DNA of 64,000 nucleotides from Cyclaneusma minus (taxonomy: Eukaryota > Ascomycota > Leotiomycetes > Marthamycetales > Marthamycetaceae), in NCBI GenBank assembly GCA_037179335.1, contig JAKZHN010000013.1, positions 620,001 through 684,000 of the forward strand. Reading direction: 5' to 3'. The translations under genes were made by a program, and so were the position numbers. The notes under the pieces were generated by a model. That model did not search any database. It saw only the letters and a program-made list of their open reading frames with translations, and was not told the origin of the DNA. Below, one piece after another: positions 63,899 through 64,000 of this stretch. Position 1 is the first letter of the stretch. The number at the start of each line of letters is the position of its first letter.

Positions 63899-64000
63899 GG
63901 GCCATGGTTAACAACATCCACTACCGTCAGATCCCCTCCAGATATGTACGAGGGTAGCGCTTCACAAACAAGGCAGCAACGTTGTTGAAGTCCTGACTAG

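Noticed and set aside
1..64000. CRISPR array, prokaryotic operon or prophage
   Set aside because: Introns, a dispersed 5S gene and eukaryote-only proteins throughout; the 19-bp and 28-bp repeats have no regular unique spacers.

Overview
The window is nuclear DNA of a filamentous ascomycete (Pezizomycotina). The evidence is intron-dense genes with short introns (mostly 48-98 nt, GT..AG, CTAAC/CTGAC branch sites), a dispersed single 5S rRNA gene, palC (ambient-pH pathway), a Zn2Cys6 regulator, a Dal5-type permease, a killer-toxin-like chitinase beside a LysM protein, and a HET-domain relic. I cannot name the genus from sequence alone. Exon boundaries below were read by hand from splice signals, frame arithmetic and family motifs.

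Layout. 1-519: 5'-terminal piece of a secreted M20 peptidase. 833-952: 5S rRNA. 1674-3035: nested minisatellite. 3.7-24.2 kb: mostly housekeeping: C2-domain protein, GH47 ER mannosidase, an orphan, U1A/U2B''-type snRNP protein, GFA1 (chitin precursor synthesis), proteasome ATPase Rpt4 divergent from Arp2/3 subunit ARPC1, a disordered orphan, and an HPD-motif protein. 24.9-30 kb: sparse, small ORFs, a 19-bp minisatellite, and a Zn2Cys6 transcription factor with the same minisatellite inside an intron. 30.4-41.3 kb: Tma22/DENR, alpha/beta hydrolase, an acyl-CoA dehydrogenase ending in SKL (peroxisomal), a proline-rich/acidic conserved protein, PalC, a small disordered protein and a BTP histone-fold protein. 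41.8-48.4 kb: TAF7, mitoribosomal mL54 and a SAM methyltransferase. 50-51.9 kb: Dal5-like MFS permease behind a cluster of GATA sites.

52.3-64 kb is an accessory segment: a decayed gene fragment, an orphan of 481 aa, a large CBM18-GH18 subgroup-C chitinase, a divergently transcribed LysM + 3x CBM18 protein, and a HET-domain gene carrying a frameshift and an in-frame stop. The chitinase cuts chitin and the LysM/CBM18 protein binds it, so the shared 1-kb promoter probably drives a joint cell-wall attack or self-protection function.

Wider observations: three of about 41 resolved introns use GC donors; a 19-bp repeat with a palindromic GGAATATTCC junction occurs at four loci; TAF7 and a BTP (TAF8/TAF3-type) gene share a promoter. 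No single locus is certain to be an undescribed system. The best candidates are the chitinase/LysM/orphan block and the dispersed repeat family.
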